DNA of 23,129 nucleotides, from contig JAUVCY010000002.1 of assembly GCA_030595585.1 (NCBI GenBank), positions 1 to 23,129 of the forward strand. The letters run 5' to 3'. The stretch is from Thermoplasmatota archaeon. GTDB taxonomy: Archaea; Thermoplasmatota; Penumbrarchaeia; Penumbrarchaeales; Penumbrarchaeaceae. Position 1 is the first letter of the stretch; every line of letters begins with the position of its first letter. The translations under genes and the position numbers were made by a program. The notes under the pieces were generated by a model. That model made no database searches, was not told where the DNA came from, and saw nothing but the letters and a program-made list of their open reading frames with translations. This document shows positions 21,232 to 23,129 of this stretch, one piece after another.

Positions 21232-22002
21232 TCAACGAAGTGAACCCCTCACCACCTCGGCCGATGACCTGGCCAACTGATGTGCCCTCTTCACCTCTTC
21301 GGGAGTGAAATGCCCGCATCCTCCAAGCTGCACGGCCCGGACCCATCCACGGGGGTCAATGGTCATCGTTATCCTGCCGTCGCTCACGCCCTCCTCCTCC
21401 GCCGTTGGGTCGAGTATGAGCTCCCCTGCCACCTTGGCGAAGGTGAGCGTTACGGGCATCTCGCCCAGCGGGACCGGGCTGTCCTCTCCCATGCCGAAAC
21501 GTGAATTTGGAAACGCCAGACCCCTCAGGGACAGAACTATGCCCAGCGTGCTGGCATCGAACAGGTTCCCGTCGTGATCGAGCACGTGGATATCCAGATA
21601 GAGCCCCCATACGCGCTCACCCGGGGATATGCACAGGCGTTTCATGTCGATCATGCCCGAGTGCCTTATCCCCCTGTCGACCACCCTGGCTATCTCGGTG
21701 GCCTCCACGTCCAGATCCCTGTCAAATGAGGGAGAGGCCAATGGGGAAAGCCGAATGCCGGTGTGCATAACGCCCTCGTCAGGATGGTCAGGGTAGGGGT
21801 TGGCTGGCATCAGTTTCACGCCCACCACCAGCTCGGTTCCGCCGAGCCTTACCCTTGCGGAGCCGTCCGCCTGGGCGATGATGCCGGTCTCCACCACCAG
21901 GGGGCGCATCTGGCCGAGGGACCTGTGGTCCCTCCTCCTCCCCGTTCCGATGAGGTCCCGAACCATCTGCGACCTCATTATAGTCTCCGGGTCCCGGCTC
22001 AT
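21232..22002 (-). CDS. rrp42: Exosome complex RNA-binding subunit Rrp42
   Basis: 256 residues of the RNase PH fold: RRRDHRSLGQMRPLVVETGII, ADGSARVRLGGTELVVGVKL, PSFDRDLDVEATEIARVVDRGIRHSGMID and WGLYLDIHVLDHDGNLFDASTLGIVLSLRG. A C-terminal region follows with MPVTLTFAKVAGELILDPTAEEEGVSDGRI. Rrp42 is the non-catalytic partner of Rrp41 in the archaeal exosome ring and supplies part of the RNA-binding surface. The start ATG at 22002 overlaps the Rrp41 stop (ATGA). Other ATGs at residues 9 and 13 are possible but the overlap favours the first. Confidence 0.95.
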   Translation of the reverse strand: MSRDPETIMRSQMVRDLIGTGRRRDHRSLGQMRPLVVETGIIAQADGSARVRLGGTELVVGVKLMPANPYPDHPDEGVMHTGIRLSPLASPSFDRDLDVEATEIARVVDRGIRHSGMIDMKRLCISPGERVWGLYLDIHVLDHDGNLFDASTLGIVLSLRGLAFPNSRFGMGEDSPVPLGEMPVTLTFAKVAGELILDPTAEEEGVSDGRITMTIDPRGWVRAVQLGGCGHFTPEEVKRAHQLARSSAEVVRGSLR

Positions 22003-22811
22003 CTTATCGCCTCCTCTCCCCAGACCGGGGGATCCGCCTCATCGTCCATGATAATGTTATCCGTATCTTCATAACCGGAGAAGTGGGGCTTCTCGATCCT
22101 GGACGCCCTCTCCGGCCCATACCTCACTAAAAGCGCATCCCTCTGCAACGCATGGATGCGTCTGCACGCCTCCACTCCCAGGTCCAGGGCCGCCCCAAAC
22201 TGATCGGGTCCCAATGCACCATCCATCTGGAGAAGCACTATCTCCCCGGATGAGGGTAGGATGCCGACGGGCATGTCCCCGTCACCGAAATTGTCCTCAT
22301 CCCTGGAGGGGTCCAGAACGATCCTCCCATCCACCACGCCAACAGCACAGGCAGACACCAGGTCCCTCATCTGGAGGCCCGCATCCGCAAGGGCGACGGA
22401 GGCGGCTGTGAGAGCAGCGCACCTCGTACCTGCGTCGGCCTCGAGGACCTCCACATTGACGTCTATCACGGTCCTTGGGAATCGTTCCACCAGGACCGCA
22501 TTTGTCAGGGCCTCCGACAGTACCTTGGAGATCTCCAGGGACCTGCGGTCCCTCCCGGGCCTCTTCCGATCGGAGACCGAGAATGGGGCCATATTGTACG
22601 TGCATCTGACCAGGGCCCTATCGGACCTGAGGAGTTCCTGCCGGGAAGGCCTCCTGGGCCCATAGACCCCAACCATGATCTTGTTCTTCCCCCACTCGAT
22701 ATAGGCGGACCCGTGAGCGTTGTTCAGCACGCCGGCGTGCAGCCTGATAGGCCTGATCTCGTCATCCGATCTTCCATCCGTCCGACCCTGCTCTGCTCCT
22801 CTTGTGGCCAT
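21999..22811 (-). CDS. rrp41: Exosome catalytic subunit Rrp41
   Basis: 270 residues of the RNase PH fold with catalytic signatures intact: DEIRPIRLHAGVL, GSAYIEWGKNKIMVGVYGPR, the Arg cluster near FSVSDRKRPGRDRRS and the phosphate-binding EADAGTRCAA (124-133). The acidic motif is DPSRDEDNFGDGDMPV, with Asp171/173/177/179 for metal and catalysis. The hexamer Rrp41-Rrp42 degrades RNA 3'-5' with phosphate and can add tails in reverse. The last about 30 residues (HFSGYEDTDNIIMDDEADPP...) form an acidic tail beyond the usual family end. The start lies six bases after the Rrp4 stop. Confidence 0.95.
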   Translation of the reverse strand: MATRGAEQGRTDGRSDDEIRPIRLHAGVLNNAHGSAYIEWGKNKIMVGVYGPRRPSRQELLRSDRALVRCTYNMAPFSVSDRKRPGRDRRSLEISKVLSEALTNAVLVERFPRTVIDVNVEVLEADAGTRCAALTAASVALADAGLQMRDLVSACAVGVVDGRIVLDPSRDEDNFGDGDMPVGILPSSGEIVLLQMDGALGPDQFGAALDLGVEACRRIHALQRDALLVRYGPERASRIEKPHFSGYEDTDNIIMDDEADPPVWGEEAIR

Positions 22812-22817
22812 CTCGTA

Positions 22818-23129
22818 TCACGCTCCCCCATCCTCTCCCAGTATCTCAAGCACCCGCTCCGACACTCCCCCCACGTGCGGGCGTTCCACGACCGCATCGA
22901 GAACGCGGCGCACGGTCTCGATCCCGGCTGCCTCGCCGTCGACCCAGATCCACCCGTTCTTGCCCATGAATATCCTGCACCCTGTACTCCTCTTGACCGC
23001 TGCTATCAGGGAGCCGTTCCTTCCGATCACCCTGGGGACCAGGGACGGCATTATGGCCATGACCTGGCCGGAGCTCAGCTTCCGAAGGCCAGGACCCTTC
23101 ATGGTCAGGTCCACCCTCCCGATATCGTC
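22818..23129 (-). CDS. rrp4: Exosome cap subunit Rrp4 (N-terminal part beyond window)
   Basis: The last 103 residues only; the frame is open to the window end, so N-terminal and S1 domains are missing. The visible part starts DDIGRVDLTMKGPGLRKLSSGQ. It is followed by the KH domain IMPSLVPRVIGRNGSLIAAVK, with the IGRNGS loop, and NGWIWVDGEAAGIETVRRVLDAV. This matches archaeal Rrp4, one of the two RNA-binding caps on top of the exosome ring. The order Rrp4-Rrp41-Rrp42 is the conserved euryarchaeal arrangement. Confidence 0.92.
   Translation of the reverse strand, partial: DDIGRVDLTMKGPGLRKLSSGQVMAIMPSLVPRVIGRNGSLIAAVKRSTGCRIFMGKNGWIWVDGEAAGIETVRRVLDAVVERPHVGGVSERVLEILGEDGGA

Overview
The window looks like a chromosomal segment of a euryarchaeon. 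It carries archaeal-type exosome subunits (Rrp4, Rrp41, Rrp42), RNA polymerase subunits Rpo7 and RpoP, Spt4, ribosomal proteins S24e, S27ae, L10e and L37Ae, Pth2, prefoldin beta, KEOPS Pcc1, a GTP-dependent dephospho-CoA kinase, CTP-dependent riboflavin kinase and pyruvoyl arginine decarboxylase. The genes have TATA-type promoters, often with leaderless or nearly leaderless starts, and Shine-Dalgarno sequences inside operons. The mix of large secreted beta-helix/FN3 and clostripain-like proteins with this core set suggests a Thermoplasmatota-like lineage. That placement is inference and not proven here.

Layout. 1-3932 (minus): a truncated NosD-like surface protein, a membrane protein ending in a J domain, and an FKBP-type lipoprotein. 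4013-5274 (plus): MarC-family membrane protein and a methyltransferase, driven from a promoter region shared with the FKBP gene. 5283-6723: a hotdog thioesterase (minus) diverging from a CruF/DUF422-like membrane protein with a translationally coupled 70-residue membrane protein. 6778-8241 (plus): a stand-alone dihydrolipoamide dehydrogenase-type flavoprotein with a histidine-rich tail. 8281-12546 (minus): a visibly AT-richer block with an unknown four-helix membrane protein, a roughly 1,000-residue surface C11 protease and a small two-helix membrane protein.

12631-14398 (minus) is the classical operon rpo7 - spt4 - dephospho-CoA kinase - S24e - S27ae, closed by a hairpin. 14497-16132 (minus) pairs arginine decarboxylase with deoxyhypusine synthase, joining polyamine supply to eIF5A modification. 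16311-18776 (plus) runs L10e - unknown 101-residue protein - Pth2 - DUF99 - riboflavin kinase. 18758-23129 (minus) is the exosome superoperon: Rrp4 (truncated by the window end) - Rrp41 - Rrp42 - L37Ae - RpoP - Pcc1, then a structured gap, then prefoldin beta and a DHH phosphoesterase.

The most unexplained piece of sequence is 20249-20498. There, the 3' end of pcc1 and a two-hairpin downstream element are present as two imperfect tandem copies before the prefoldin promoter. No CRISPR array, tRNA, rRNA or recognisable insertion sequence was found.
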